Origin: Sutcliffiella sp. FSL R7-0096
Lineage (GTDB): Bacteria; Bacillota; Bacilli; Bacillales; Bacillaceae_I
Direction: 5' to 3'
Assembly: GCF_038595065.1 (NCBI RefSeq)
Contig: NZ_CP152003.1
Span: forward strand, 2,336,001 to 2,400,000
Length of the DNA: 64,000 bases
Shown here: positions 1-7,731 of the stretch, one piece after another
Numbering within the stretch: position 1 is the stretch's first letter
Layout of the letters: each line of letters starts with the position of its first letter
Position numbers and translations under genes: made by a program
Notes under the pieces: model-generated
What the model saw: only the letters and a program-made list of their open reading frames with translations
What the model was told of the DNA's origin: nothing
Database searches by the model: none

Positions 1-214
1 AGAACAATGGATGTGCATTCATATGTGCTATATAAGCATCTGTTTGCTCTACCGTCCCTGAGACTGTACCATTGATTCCTTCTTTTGCAATTAAAACACG
101 ACCTTTTATACCTAGGTCATTACAGAATTCTAGATGTTGCTGAGTGATCTCTTCAGGATTCTCAATATCCACATATTTATAATACAATAATACTCTATAG
201 TCTTGACTCATCAT
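1..214 (-). CDS. trhO: tRNA uridine(34) hydroxylase TrhO, N-terminal part (runs off window)
   Basis: The 71 residues visible start [14 protein letters not shown] and include [18 protein letters not shown], which matches the N-terminal ferredoxin-like domain of the UPF0176/TrhO family (YbfQ in B. subtilis). Family members carry a rhodanese domain further on, which lies outside the window. TrhO hydroxylates U34 of certain tRNAs using oxygen. Two adjacent ATG codons (214 and 211) could start it; a weak GGTG lies just upstream. Function is inferred from family only. Confidence 0.88.
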   Translation of the reverse strand, partial: MMSQDYRVLLYYKYVDIENPEEITQQHLEFCNDLGIKGRVLIAKEGINGTVSGTVEQTDAYIAHMNAHPLF

Positions 215-392
215 TATCACCAATACCTTTATTAAATTTATCTATTTACATAGTTGACATAATTGTTTCTATATATAAGAAGTTACAACATATTACTATA
301 TCAAAAATATTAGGAATGTGACAAGTTTTTATTACTATAACGCAAAGTGGTTGTTTTAATTCCTATGTTATTGCTTAAAATGTATTGATTAA

Positions 393-491
393 ATTAAGAA
401 AGGTGTCATTAGGGATTATTTTCATCGGGATCCCATTGGGAATAAGCCGGAACATCTATTGGAAGTAGAGGATTTTGGTATTGGAGATTAA
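393..491 (+). pseudogene. C-terminal relic of a VOC/glyoxalase-type protein
   Basis: An open stretch of 32 codons ends in TAA and reads RDYFHRDPIGNKPEHLLEVE near its end, which resembles the DPxGNxxEhLE strand that closes VOC-superfamily domains and carries a metal-binding Glu. There is no start codon with a ribosome binding site and an in-frame TAA lies directly upstream (390-392), so only the tail of a gene remains. The hairpin at 497-526 would have been its terminator. The match is short, so the family call is tentative. Confidence 0.4.
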
Positions 492-496
492 AACAT

Positions 497-526
497 AAGA
501 AGAGTAGCATCTAAGCTGCTCTTCTT
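497..526. terminator. Rho-independent terminator hairpin
   Basis: Inverted repeat AAGAAGAGTAGC / GCTGCTCTTCTT with a 6-nt loop. It lies between the VOC relic (+) and the stop of the 542-1588 gene (-) and could serve either; neither side has a strong U-tract (TATATTT on +, TATGTTTT on -). Confidence 0.6.
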
Positions 527-541
527 ATATTTACATGGAGG

Positions 542-1588
542 TTATTTTATTGAACCTATATAGGACAGAGATTCTACATCTACAGAATCATAGGAACCAT
601 CGAGTATTTTTCTTATATCCTCAAGCATCGTCTGCAGATCAACATCTTCTCCTTTCTTACCGGAGAATGCTTCTGCAACAAAGAAGGGTTGGGTTAAGTA
701 TGCTTCTAATCTTTCCCCTCTTTTATACGTTTGTATCTCAGTATCAGGGAGTAGTTTCATTCCTCTTACTTGAACAAGTGAGCGTAATTCACGGTATCGT
801 CTTAGAAGCTTTTGCGAGCGTTGTTGTATGGATAAGTGGTGTTGATCTAGGTGGGCACCTTCTAATACGGATGAGGTGGATTGTAAGGGATTAATTGCCG
901 GATATTTATATCTTGCTGCAAGATCTGCATCAAATTGCCATATTGTTTCTAATGGTCCATAAGGAAGTTCTTCATCTACAACTTGCCCACTTAAATCTAG
1001 AAGGAATGTTGTAACTGTAGTCATCCCTACCATCTCTAACTTATTATGAAGGTCTTGGATGTTCCCATTTGCTACATGGCCACGATCTGCAGCAAAAACT
1101 ATTTCTATATTTGGTCCAAGTTCCATGATTTTTTGATAAGCTTCTTCTATTGAATTAACAGTATAATCGACATAGTCAAGGATATCGTCCACTTCGGGAT
1201 GTTCTCCCTTAGGTGTGAGCATGAGGGTATTGTATCCCTCTCGTTTAAGCCGATAATACAATTCTGCCAACACGACAAGTTGCCCCATACCTGGTCGTGC
1301 TACAAGCCCATTGGTGCCTCCTTTAGTCAATGGAGCCAACAAATCGATCGCTTTTATTTTCGTTTCAATCATGTCAACCTTCTCCCCTCTCAGTATCAAT
1401 TCATCCAAGCTACACTCTGCTAATTCTGTTAACGCAATAATGGTGCGAACCTCTGCTCTTCCAACTGGGATTTTCCCTGTGCACAGATTTGAAACCGTGG
1501 CGGGTCTTAAACCAACCGATTTGGCCGCACTTGTGAGGTTTGGTACCTTTCTACGCAATAAAGCAACATTCAATCTCACATTTTCCAT
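542..1588 (-). CDS. HTH regulator fused to a degenerate F1-ATPase beta-like domain
   Basis: This 348-residue protein has a Cro/XRE-type helix-turn-helix at about residues 15-62 (LTSAAKSVGLRPATVSNL). From residue 73 it follows the catalytic part of ATP synthase beta: IKAIDLLAPLTKGG aligns with IKVVDLLAPYxKGG, YPAINPLQSTSSV (229-241) with YPAVDPLASTSRA, LLRRYRELRSLVQVRGM with LQRYKELQDIIAILGM, and LTQPFFVAEAFSGKKG with LSQNFHVAEQFTGQPG. The P-loop GGAGVGKT has become ARPGMGQL (97-104), so the catalytic Lys and Thr are missing; the DELSEED segment and part of the central catalytic core are also lost. It starts at ATG 1588 after AGGAGGTG. Inference: a DNA-binding regulator that uses a non-hydrolysing AtpD-like fold for sensing or oligomerising. 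No target is known. Confidence 0.85.
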   Translation of the reverse strand: MENVRLNVALLRRKVPNLTSAAKSVGLRPATVSNLCTGKIPVGRAEVRTIIALTELAECSLDELILRGEKVDMIETKIKAIDLLAPLTKGGTNGLVARPGMGQLVVLAELYYRLKREGYNTLMLTPKGEHPEVDDILDYVDYTVNSIEEAYQKIMELGPNIEIVFAADRGHVANGNIQDLHNKLEMVGMTTVTTFLLDLSGQVVDEELPYGPLETIWQFDADLAARYKYPAINPLQSTSSVLEGAHLDQHHLSIQQRSQKLLRRYRELRSLVQVRGMKLLPDTEIQTYKRGERLEAYLTQPFFVAEAFSGKKGEDVDLQTMLEDIRKILDGSYDSVDVESLSYIGSIK

Positions 1589-1694
1589 TATTTACACCTC
1601 CTGTTACTTTATAGAGTAAATGATTTTATCTTATAAGGCAATATTCATTTACGTTTAAAGGTAATTATTTTTACTCTTGTTAAAAACCACTTGG

Positions 1695-1767
1695 ATTGTA
1701 ACTTATCGGAGGCAGATTGTAACTTTTTCCGAAGTTATTGTAACTTTCTTACCGGTTATTGTAACAA
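1695..1767. repeat. Four ATTGTAACTT motifs at exact 21-bp spacing
   Basis: ATTGTAACTT starts at 1695, 1716 and 1737, and ATTGTAACAA at 1758, each 21 bp after the previous one, which is two helical turns. The intervening 11 bp are less conserved but usually hold CGG or CCG. The array lies upstream of the HTH-AtpD-like gene and downstream of the tcyP terminator. It could be a row of operator half-sites on one face of the helix or a decayed repeat; the sequence does not decide. Confidence 0.6.
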
Positions 1768-1787
1768 TAAGGAAAAACAACAAAAAA

Positions 1788-1808
1788 AGAGCAGCACCCA
1801 GCTGCTCT
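1788..1808 (-). terminator. tcyP terminator, distal hairpin copy with U-tract
   Basis: Stem AGAGCAGC / GCTGCTCT followed on the minus strand by seven T residues. A second copy of the same hairpin without a U-tract lies at 2028-2050, and repeat copy A sits between them. Confidence 0.75.
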
Positions 1809-2027
1809 CAGACTGTTGACCAATCCAATTTATTTTTAAAAATGCATATAATTGTTGATTTGCGTTTCAGACGCTTCGCTTTCCGCGGGCGGTCCGGGAG
1901 CCTCCTCGGGCTACGCCCTGCGGGGTCTCCCATGTCCCTTCCTCCCGCAGGAGTCTGCGCGTCTTCCACTACGATCAACATGGTTACTGCATACCTTGAA
2001 GATTAGAATAAATTTATCTACACACTG
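1809..2027. mobile_element. Terminator-associated repeat, copy A
   Basis: This 219-bp element begins CAGACTGTTGACCAAT and ends TCTACACACTG. Its ends form imperfect terminal inverted repeats. The GC-rich core (CTTTCCGCGGGCGGTCC ... CCCGCAGGAGTC) is shared with copies B, C, D and F. It is flanked by two copies of the tcyP terminator hairpin (1788-1808 and 2028-2050), which have diverged by a 2-bp insertion, so the insertion is not recent. It encodes no convincing protein. Confidence 0.8.
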
Positions 2028-2050
2028 AGAGCACAGCACCCAGCTGCTCT
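2028..2050 (-). terminator. tcyP terminator, proximal hairpin copy without U-tract
   Basis: Stem AGAGCA(CA)GC / GCTGCTCT just downstream of the tcyP stop codon. It lacks the U-tract, which was displaced beyond repeat copy A. Confidence 0.65.
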
Positions 2051-2070
2051 TTCCTCCTCAAAAAGCCTTA

Positions 2071-3465
2071 TCAAACATCCAACTCCATATCCGTTGATTC
2101 TTTACTGTTATAAACGGAAGTATCCAGATCATTCGTCACCTTACTTGTCAGGACACCAGCGGTCATACTACCACTTACATTCACTGCTGTACGACCCATA
2201 TCAATAAGTGGTTCAACAGATATCAACAAACCAGCAAGTGCAATTGGTAAGTCCATTGCTGATAACACGAGTATAGCTGCGAATGTTGCACCGCCTCCTA
2301 CACCTGCAACCCCAAAGGAACTGATAGCTACTATGACAATCAACATGAACAAGAAGGATGGATCTAGAGGGTTAATACCCACGGTTGGAGCAATCATGAC
2401 TGCCAGCATGGCCGGATAAACACCGGCACAACCGTTTTGACCGATGGATAATCCAAATGAGCCGGCAAAATTGGCAATTCCATCTGAGACACCGAATTCC
2501 TTCGTTTGCGTCTTGATGTTTAATGGTAACGCTCCTGCACTTGTTCTAGATGTGAAGGCAAACGATAGAACCGGAATCGCTTTACGGACATATGTCAAAG
2601 GATTCAAGCCTGCAATTGCTAAAAGAATCAAATGGATACCGAAAACAATTGCCAATGCCACATAAGAGGCAGCTACAAATTGCCCTAGTTTCGCAATGGC
2701 TCCATAATCACTCGTTGCGGTCACCCTTGTCATTAATGCTAAAACCCCATACGGAGTTAATCGAAGAATCAGTGTAACGACTCTCATTATGATGGTATAG
2801 AATGTATCTACTATTTTAGCGAAGGATTCCGCCTGCTCCGGGTTCTTACGTCTGACCCCCAAATAGGCAATCCCGATAAATGCGGCAAAGATGACTACTG
2901 CTATTGTAGAAGTGGAACGTGCACCGGTGAAATCAAGAAACACATTTGATGGAATGAAGTCTAGCATCTGTTGTGGGAATGTTTTGGATGCAAGGTCCCC
3001 TGCTCGCTGCTCCATCTGTTCCCCTCTGGCTGTTTCCGCTTCTCCCTGCTCAATCTGAATTGCTTCCAAATCGAAGACAAGCGTGGTACCGATACCAACT
3101 GCCGCTGCTACAGCTGTCGTACCGATCAAGATACCAATGATCAATCCGCTGATTTTTCCGATGTTGCTCTTTAAAGTAAGTCTTGTGAAAGCGGCAATGA
3201 TACTGATGAAAACTAAAGGCATGACAATCATTTGAAGAAATTTCACATACCCTGAACCCACAATGTTGAACCAGTCGATAGAACCGGTCAACACTTCTGA
3301 ACCCGATCCATAAACAAACTGGAGTCCAAGTCCAAAAACAATCCCAATCCCTAATGCGGAGAAAACACGCTTAGAAAAAGAGACGCCTTTCTTTTGCATC
3401 GTATAAAGCCCAAAGCACAGTAAAAGTAATAAAATAATATTAAGTACAATAAACAAAGTATCCAT
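2071..3465 (-). CDS. tcyP: L-cystine:cation symporter TcyP
   Basis: This dicarboxylate/amino acid:cation symporter (DAACS) family membrane protein follows B. subtilis TcyP closely along its length, for example GSGYVKxLQMIVMPL, LRLTPYGVLALM, FAFTSRTSAGALPLNI and VSIGQNGCAGVYPAML-type blocks. It should import cystine with cations. The chosen start is ATG 3465, which follows GGGGGAGAGAGT; a longer reading frame begins 7 codons earlier but would contain this ribosome binding site. It is transcribed alone and ends in a terminator that has been split by repeat copy A. Confidence 0.92.
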   Translation of the reverse strand: MDTLFIVLNIILLLLLCFGLYTMQKKGVSFSKRVFSALGIGIVFGLGLQFVYGSGSEVLTGSIDWFNIVGSGYVKFLQMIVMPLVFISIIAAFTRLTLKSNIGKISGLIIGILIGTTAVAAAVGIGTTLVFDLEAIQIEQGEAETARGEQMEQRAGDLASKTFPQQMLDFIPSNVFLDFTGARSTSTIAVVIFAAFIGIAYLGVRRKNPEQAESFAKIVDTFYTIIMRVVTLILRLTPYGVLALMTRVTATSDYGAIAKLGQFVAASYVALAIVFGIHLILLAIAGLNPLTYVRKAIPVLSFAFTSRTSAGALPLNIKTQTKEFGVSDGIANFAGSFGLSIGQNGCAGVYPAMLAVMIAPTVGINPLDPSFLFMLIVIVAISSFGVAGVGGGATFAAILVLSAMDLPIALAGLLISVEPLIDMGRTAVNVSGSMTAGVLTSKVTNDLDTSVYNSKESTDMELDV

Positions 3466-3608
3466 ACTCTCTCCCCCTTCTTCCATAATTAAATACTTTA
3501 ATCCACTAAAACATCCCTGTCAAGTAGGAATTGGATAATGAAGAATATCTTTCCATGGGAAAATTATTCTTTGATACATTTTATGGGGCTAATTTTCATA
3601 CATGCCCT

Positions 3609-3647
3609 AAAAAAAAAAAAGAGGCTGTCCTTTTTATGGGACAACCC
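3609..3647 (-). terminator. Terminator of the DUF1292 gene
   Basis: On the minus strand GGTTGTCCC / GGACAGCC forms a stem with an AT-rich loop and is followed by twelve T residues. Confidence 0.85.
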
Positions 3648-3655
3648 TTCATGTA

Positions 3656-3925
3656 TTACTGTTCCTCCTCCACCATTCCTTCGAATGCGGCGGATACTTT
3701 ATCAAATTCTTCGTCTGTTTCAATTTCAGAGAGTTCTCCATCTTCCTCTACTTTAAGGAAGAAAATATCGACATCTCCTGTTGTTTCTTTCTCGATTTCC
3801 TCTACAAAACCGACTGCAACATAGATAGACCCTTCCACTTCCATCGTACCAAGTACTTCAAGTTCCTGTTCCTGGTCATTTTCATCTGTCACAATAAAGA
3901 TATCTCCTACTTCTACCTTGTCCAT
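3656..3925 (-). CDS. DUF1292 family protein (YrzB-like)
   Basis: An 89-residue acidic cytoplasmic protein beginning MDKVEVGDIFIVTDENDQEQ. The pattern of short beta strands (EVLGTMEVEGSIYVAVGFVEE) followed by an acidic tail with FLKVEEDGE matches DUF1292, whose members occur across Bacillales and have no settled function. ATG 3925 follows GGAAGGGAG. It is a single-gene unit with its own terminator at 3609-3647. Confidence 0.85.
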   Translation of the reverse strand: MDKVEVGDIFIVTDENDQEQELEVLGTMEVEGSIYVAVGFVEEIEKETTGDVDIFFLKVEEDGELSEIETDEEFDKVSAAFEGMVEEEQ

Positions 3926-4052
3926 AATGCTATCTCCCTTCCATAATTGATTGCCTTAGTAAGTCATTCCCTATCTACCCTAATATATACTTCATATGGG
4001 ACGTACTAATCTTACCATATTGTGCTAATCTATTAATAGGGGAAGAAAATAA

Positions 4053-4087
4053 AAACGAGCCTCCAACACTAAGATGGAAGCTCGTTT
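4053..4087. terminator. Terminator of the 4.1-4.3 kb ncRNA
   Basis: Stem AAACGAGCCTCCA / TGGAAGCTCGTTT with A-tract on one side and T-tract on the other, so it can work in both directions. Confidence 0.8.
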
Positions 4088-4297
4088 TTTAGTGTGTTTT
4101 TAAAGGAACAAGCCACAACTGCCGTAACTTAGTATAAGAAAGTTTTAAACCACCACTCCTGAAAGTGGGTGTTCGCAAAAACATTCCTGTCGTCCTCTAT
4201 CCATGGAGGCATGACATTCCTGCTTTTATATAAAACTCCCTAGCTAAGTATAAAGGTTAAAACTTTGTTATGGTTACGTACATCGTAGCTTGTTTCC
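4053..4297 (-). ncRNA. Probable structured ncRNA, possibly 6S RNA
   Basis: No protein is encoded, yet all parts of a small RNA gene are present on the minus strand: a sigma-A promoter (4300-4328), a start near 4297 at GGGAAACAAGC, and an intrinsic terminator at 4053-4087. Nested complementary blocks close a rod: 4288-4297 with 4105-4113 (GGAAACAAGC with GCTTGTTCC), 4244-4249 with 4127-4132 (ACTTAG / CTAAGT) and 4231-4236 with 4142-4147 (GTTTTA / TAAAAC). Inside are a hairpin on the 3' side (4151-4171) and an apical hairpin (4194-4209). The rod without terminator is about 193 nt. Length and shape resemble 6S RNA, but I do not recognise the sequence, so that assignment is a guess. Confidence 0.55.
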
Positions 4298-4299
4298 CT

Positions 4300-4328
4300 A
4301 TAGTACAGGAGAACGAGAAAAAATGCAA
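4300..4328 (-). promoter_or_regulatory. Sigma-A promoter for the ncRNA
   Basis: On the minus strand TTGCAT (4328-4323), a 17-bp spacer and TACTAT (4305-4300) with TG directly before the -10. The expected start falls at the GGGAAAC that forms the closing stem. Confidence 0.6.
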
Positions 4329-4338
4329 ATGGTTTTAG

Positions 4339-4629
4339 TTAAAGCACAGTCTTGTAATGTTCGCCGCAATATGCAAGCACAGCCTGCTCTTCCTCTTCTT
4401 CCATTTCAAAATCCAACGCTTTATTGCTATTCTCTTCGTAGAACTGGTATTGTGCAATTCTGGACCCTGACTCATCCACAGCGTAAATCACCTTTAAATA
4501 GACTCCTTGCTCGGTATATAATTCATCTTCTTCATCAATATTTAGTTCCAGGAAAAATTCGTATCTATCTCCCTCAATGATTCCTGTAGGGTCTTTTAGC
4601 TTTTCCGCTTCATGTCCTTTAATGTTCAT
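4339..4629 (-). CDS. Small acidic protein, DUF6509-like
   Basis: A 96-residue soluble protein starting MNIKGHEAEKLKDPTGIIEG, followed by RYEFFLELNIDEEDELYTEQ and a very acidic stretch (DFEMEEEEEQAVLAY). The KDPxGIIxGxRYEF opening is what I recall of the DUF6509 family of Bacillaceae; no function is known for it. ATG 4629 follows AAAGGAAG. Its 3' end abuts the promoter of the ncRNA. The family name is from memory and tentative. Confidence 0.7.
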   Translation of the reverse strand: MNIKGHEAEKLKDPTGIIEGDRYEFFLELNIDEEDELYTEQGVYLKVIYAVDESGSRIAQYQFYEENSNKALDFEMEEEEEQAVLAYCGEHYKTVL

Positions 4630-4646
4630 GTTTTATGTCTTCCTTT

Positions 4647-5873
4647 CTATCTCTTGAAATTCTTATTGGGAAACTCTTTTTTACGTGCTTTTTCTTTTCG
4701 CGCTTTGAGAATGTTTTTTTGGCGCTCTTCCTCATAATCGTCACGATCTGGAATACTGACACCCTTAAATACTATCTTTTCTATAGGCGTGCCTATCCCT
4801 TTTTCTATCATATGAAGAAAATCCACATCTCTTGGAGCATAAAGTGTATAAGCTTCTCCAGTTCCTGACGCACGTCCAGTACGCCCGGTACGATGGATAT
4901 AAGTTTCTAAATCCTGGGGGATATCATAATTATAAACATGTGTAACGCCTTCTACATCAAGGCCACGGGCAGCCACATCTGTGGCGACCAGGTATTGTAG
5001 CTTGGCTTCTCTGAACCATTTCATCGCTCTGTTTCGTTTGGATTGAGGAATGTCACCGTGCAATGCTTCACATTCCACTCCTTGTTGTTTGAGGACTTCC
5101 GTTAGTTTTTGTACCCTCGCCTTCGTCCGGCAGAAGATAATAGCTAGATAAGGATTTTGCTCTTTGATCAAGTGGATCATTGTACCCTCTTTACGGCGGT
5201 CAGTCGTTTCAACAGCATAATGGTTTATTGTATCTACTGTCACTTGCTTTTCTTTTATTTCAATATATTTTGGTTCCTTCATATATTTCTTCGCGAGTGC
5301 GTGTATTTGATCCGGTATGGTGGCGGAGAACAGCATTGTCTGACGGGAAGAAAACGTTTCTGCTGTAATGGTGTCAATATCGGGAAGAAATCCCATCAAT
5401 AGCATCTGATCGGCTTCATCAATAACAAGCATGGAGATGGTGGAAAGATCTATGGTTCCTCTTCTCACATGATCCAATAATCGACCTGGTGTTGCCACGA
5501 CGATATGTTGTGCACCTTTCAGCTTTTTTAGTTGTGATTCTACATCTTGACCACCGTAAACGGCGAGAACATTCAGGTCATCTATGTTTTCCTTCAGTTT
5601 TTTTATTTCTTTTGTAATTTGATGGGCCAGCTCCCGTGTCGGTGTCAGGATCAATGCCTGTGTGTCGGGATTATTCACATCCACTTTTTCTAATACGGGC
5701 AATACAAAAGCTAGTGTCTTCCCTGTTCCTGTTTGTGCCTGGGCGATTACATCATGGCCTTGAAGCACTGAAGGGATGGTTTTTTCTTGGATCGGGGTTG
5801 GAGTATGTATTCCTAGGGATTTTAATGTATGATTTATCCCTTTACGCACTCCTAATTGTATAAAATCAGTCAC
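4647..5873 (-). CDS. DEAD-box RNA helicase
   Basis: All superfamily 2 motifs are present: the Q motif (GIHTPTPIQ), AQTGTGKT (I), PTRELA (Ia), TPGRLLDH (Ib), DEAD (II), SATI (III), FCRTKARV (IV), VATDVAARGLDV (V) and HRTGRTGR (VI). The basic tail KARKEKARKKEFPNKNFKR would aid RNA binding. Such enzymes unwind short RNA duplexes during ribosome assembly or mRNA turnover. I place the start at GTG 5873 (MTDFIQLGVRKG); the open frame extends upstream to TTG 5918, which lacks a ribosome binding site. It resembles CshA-type more than YfmL-type helicases but I do not assign a symbol. Confidence 0.9.
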   Translation of the reverse strand: MTDFIQLGVRKGINHTLKSLGIHTPTPIQEKTIPSVLQGHDVIAQAQTGTGKTLAFVLPVLEKVDVNNPDTQALILTPTRELAHQITKEIKKLKENIDDLNVLAVYGGQDVESQLKKLKGAQHIVVATPGRLLDHVRRGTIDLSTISMLVIDEADQMLLMGFLPDIDTITAETFSSRQTMLFSATIPDQIHALAKKYMKEPKYIEIKEKQVTVDTINHYAVETTDRRKEGTMIHLIKEQNPYLAIIFCRTKARVQKLTEVLKQQGVECEALHGDIPQSKRNRAMKWFREAKLQYLVATDVAARGLDVEGVTHVYNYDIPQDLETYIHRTGRTGRASGTGEAYTLYAPRDVDFLHMIEKGIGTPIEKIVFKGVSIPDRDDYEEERQKNILKARKEKARKKEFPNKNFKR

Positions 5874-5951
5874 TCTTATCACGTCTCTTTTCTGGTTTAA
5901 AGCTTGAAATAGCTCCAATTACTATACCATATTTTTAAAGCAAGCATACAT

Positions 5952-5982
5952 AAAAACCGATCCACTAACAAGATCGGTTTTT
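5952..5982. terminator. Terminator downstream of desR
   Basis: AAAAACCGATC / GATCGGTTTTT with a 9-nt loop, T-tracts on both strands. It lies 17 bp past the desR stop. Confidence 0.85.
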
Positions 5983-5998
5983 ACCATTCTATCCAATT

Positions 5999-6598
5999 TC
6001 ATTTAAACCAACCCTTTTCCTTGGATTGGGTGATCGCTTCAATTCGGTTCTTTACTTCTAGTTTATCTAGTATGGTAGAGATGTAATTTCTAACTGTTCC
6101 GGATTTGATGCTCAGTTCATTGGCAATTTCTTGTGTATTCTTCCCATCAGCAACCAGTTCGAGTACCGCTTTCTCTCTCTCTGTAAGAGGATTTTCTTCA
6201 CCGTAAAAATCATCCATCAGTTCAGGGGCATATATTCGCCTTCCCGACATGATGCTTCGTATCGAGTTAGCCAGTTCTTCACTTGGGCTGTCTTTCAATA
6301 AGTAACCAGTAACTCCCGCTTTTAATGCTCTTTGAAAATACCCTGTTCTAGCAAATGTAGTCAATATGATTATTTTACAACCCAGACCTTTTAGCTCTTC
6401 TGCTGCTTCCAACCCGGTTTTTTCAGGCATTTCTATATCCATGATACAAACGTCCGGCTTTAACTTATGAAAAAGTTCCACTGCTTCGTCTCCATTGCCT
6501 GCCATTCCGACAACTTCCATGTCATCTTCCAAATCCAGTAACGAACCTAAGGCACCTAACATCATCCGTTGGTCTTCTGCTATTACTATACGTATCAT
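5999..6598 (-). CDS. desR: Response regulator DesR
   Basis: A 199-residue NarL/FixJ-type regulator: receiver domain with phospho-acceptor Asp54 (CIMDIEMPEKTG), then a LuxR-type helix-turn-helix (LTEREKAVLELVADGKNTQE...SIKSGTVRNYIS). It matches B. subtilis DesR nearly throughout, including the C-terminal EAITQSKEKGWFK. In B. subtilis phosphorylated DesR activates the fatty acid desaturase gene des at low temperature. Its ATG overlaps the desK stop (ATGA, 6595-6598), so the two are translated together. No des gene is adjacent here. Confidence 0.93.
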   Translation of the reverse strand: MIRIVIAEDQRMMLGALGSLLDLEDDMEVVGMAGNGDEAVELFHKLKPDVCIMDIEMPEKTGLEAAEELKGLGCKIIILTTFARTGYFQRALKAGVTGYLLKDSPSEELANSIRSIMSGRRIYAPELMDDFYGEENPLTEREKAVLELVADGKNTQEIANELSIKSGTVRNYISTILDKLEVKNRIEAITQSKEKGWFK

Positions 6599-7731
6599 AC
6601 ATGCTCCTCCTGTTCCCTCTGATTGACCATTTTGGGCACCTTTATGATAATAGTTGTTCCCTTGTCACCCTCAATTTCCATCAAGCCATTTACGAATTCC
6701 AACCGTTCCTTCATTCCAAGAAGGCCGCTTCCTTTGACGATGTCGTTTTCCTCCATCATGCCGATTCCATCATCCTTAATGATAACCCTAATCTCATCAC
6801 CAAGCTGTTCCAGTGAAATGTGACAGATGGATGCCTTACTATGTTTAACGACATTGGTGACGGCCTCTTTCAGGCACATGCTCAATATGTTTTCCAGAAA
6901 TAAGGAGTTATTCTTTAATGGCAGATCATGCTCCAATTTAAGCTCTATTTCTGCAGCATCAAGTATCTGCCTTATTCTAATGAATTCCTCTTTCAACCGG
7001 ATACCTCTCATCTGCGAAACCATCTGTCTCACTTCATTCAAAGCGGTCCTTGCTGTCTGTTGTACATCTTTTAGCTCTGACTTAGCTTGTTCAGGATTTT
7101 TGTTTAAAACCTTCCTTGCAAGATCGCTCTTCAGGCCAATTAATGAAAGTTTCTGACCAAGCGTATCGTGTAAATCTCTAGCAATCCGTTGTCTTTCCTC
7201 TTGAATGATCAGTTCCGAAATTCTTTTATTTGCCACATCTAGCTGTTCTTCCAGCTGGTCTTGCTTTCGCTTGTTATATAAATTGAACGGAAGTAATATT
7301 ACTGCGATCCATATGATGACAACAAAAGGAATTTGCTGTAAAAACAATTCATCCCTCATAACAACATTTATATTGATTGCAACTGTGGTAGCTATTAAAT
7401 GGATGATATATAAAACGATGAATGCTATTTTATTTTTAATCTTTCCATTGTAATAGGCAATGTAGAATGCGAAATAAATAAAATGAAACAAGATCGTCAT
7501 AGTGATGGAGATCGCAATTAACAGGCAAGTCCATAAATAAACTGGCCACTTATTAGAGATGAAAGCAAATCTGTATGCAACAAAAAATAAAATCGTTAAA
7601 ATAAAACCGATTATGACCTCCGTTGTAGAGGATGATTGAAATATAAAATAGAAAGGGAGAATACTAAAAACACTCCAGATATACGGAGAGATCCCTGACC
7701 CTTTTTGGAAAATAGAAAACCTTTTTCTCAT
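6595..7731 (-). CDS. desK: Membrane-thickness sensor kinase DesK
   Basis: The N-terminal half has about five membrane segments (residues 15-150), then a HisKA_3 dimerisation domain with EERQRIARDLHDTLGQKLSL, placing the phospho-His at 188 as in B. subtilis DesK, and a HATPase_c domain with LKEAVTNVVKHSKA (N box) and KDDGIGM / GSGLLGMKERL (G boxes). It should sense cold-induced membrane thickening and phosphorylate DesR. The gene upstream in the minus direction is not a desaturase, so its target lies elsewhere. Confidence 0.9.
   Translation of the reverse strand: MRKRFSIFQKGSGISPYIWSVFSILPFYFIFQSSSTTEVIIGFILTILFFVAYRFAFISNKWPVYLWTCLLIAISITMTILFHFIYFAFYIAYYNGKIKNKIAFIVLYIIHLIATTVAININVVMRDELFLQQIPFVVIIWIAVILLPFNLYNKRKQDQLEEQLDVANKRISELIIQEERQRIARDLHDTLGQKLSLIGLKSDLARKVLNKNPEQAKSELKDVQQTARTALNEVRQMVSQMRGIRLKEEFIRIRQILDAAEIELKLEHDLPLKNNSLFLENILSMCLKEAVTNVVKHSKASICHISLEQLGDEIRVIIKDDGIGMMEENDIVKGSGLLGMKERLEFVNGLMEIEGDKGTTIIIKVPKMVNQREQEEHV

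Noticed and set aside
1677-2006. Open frame with heptad peptide repeat IVTxxxx
   Set aside because: The heptads are a by-product of the 21-bp DNA repeat; the frame then runs through the terminator and repeat copy A, has no ribosome binding site and is not conserved between copies.
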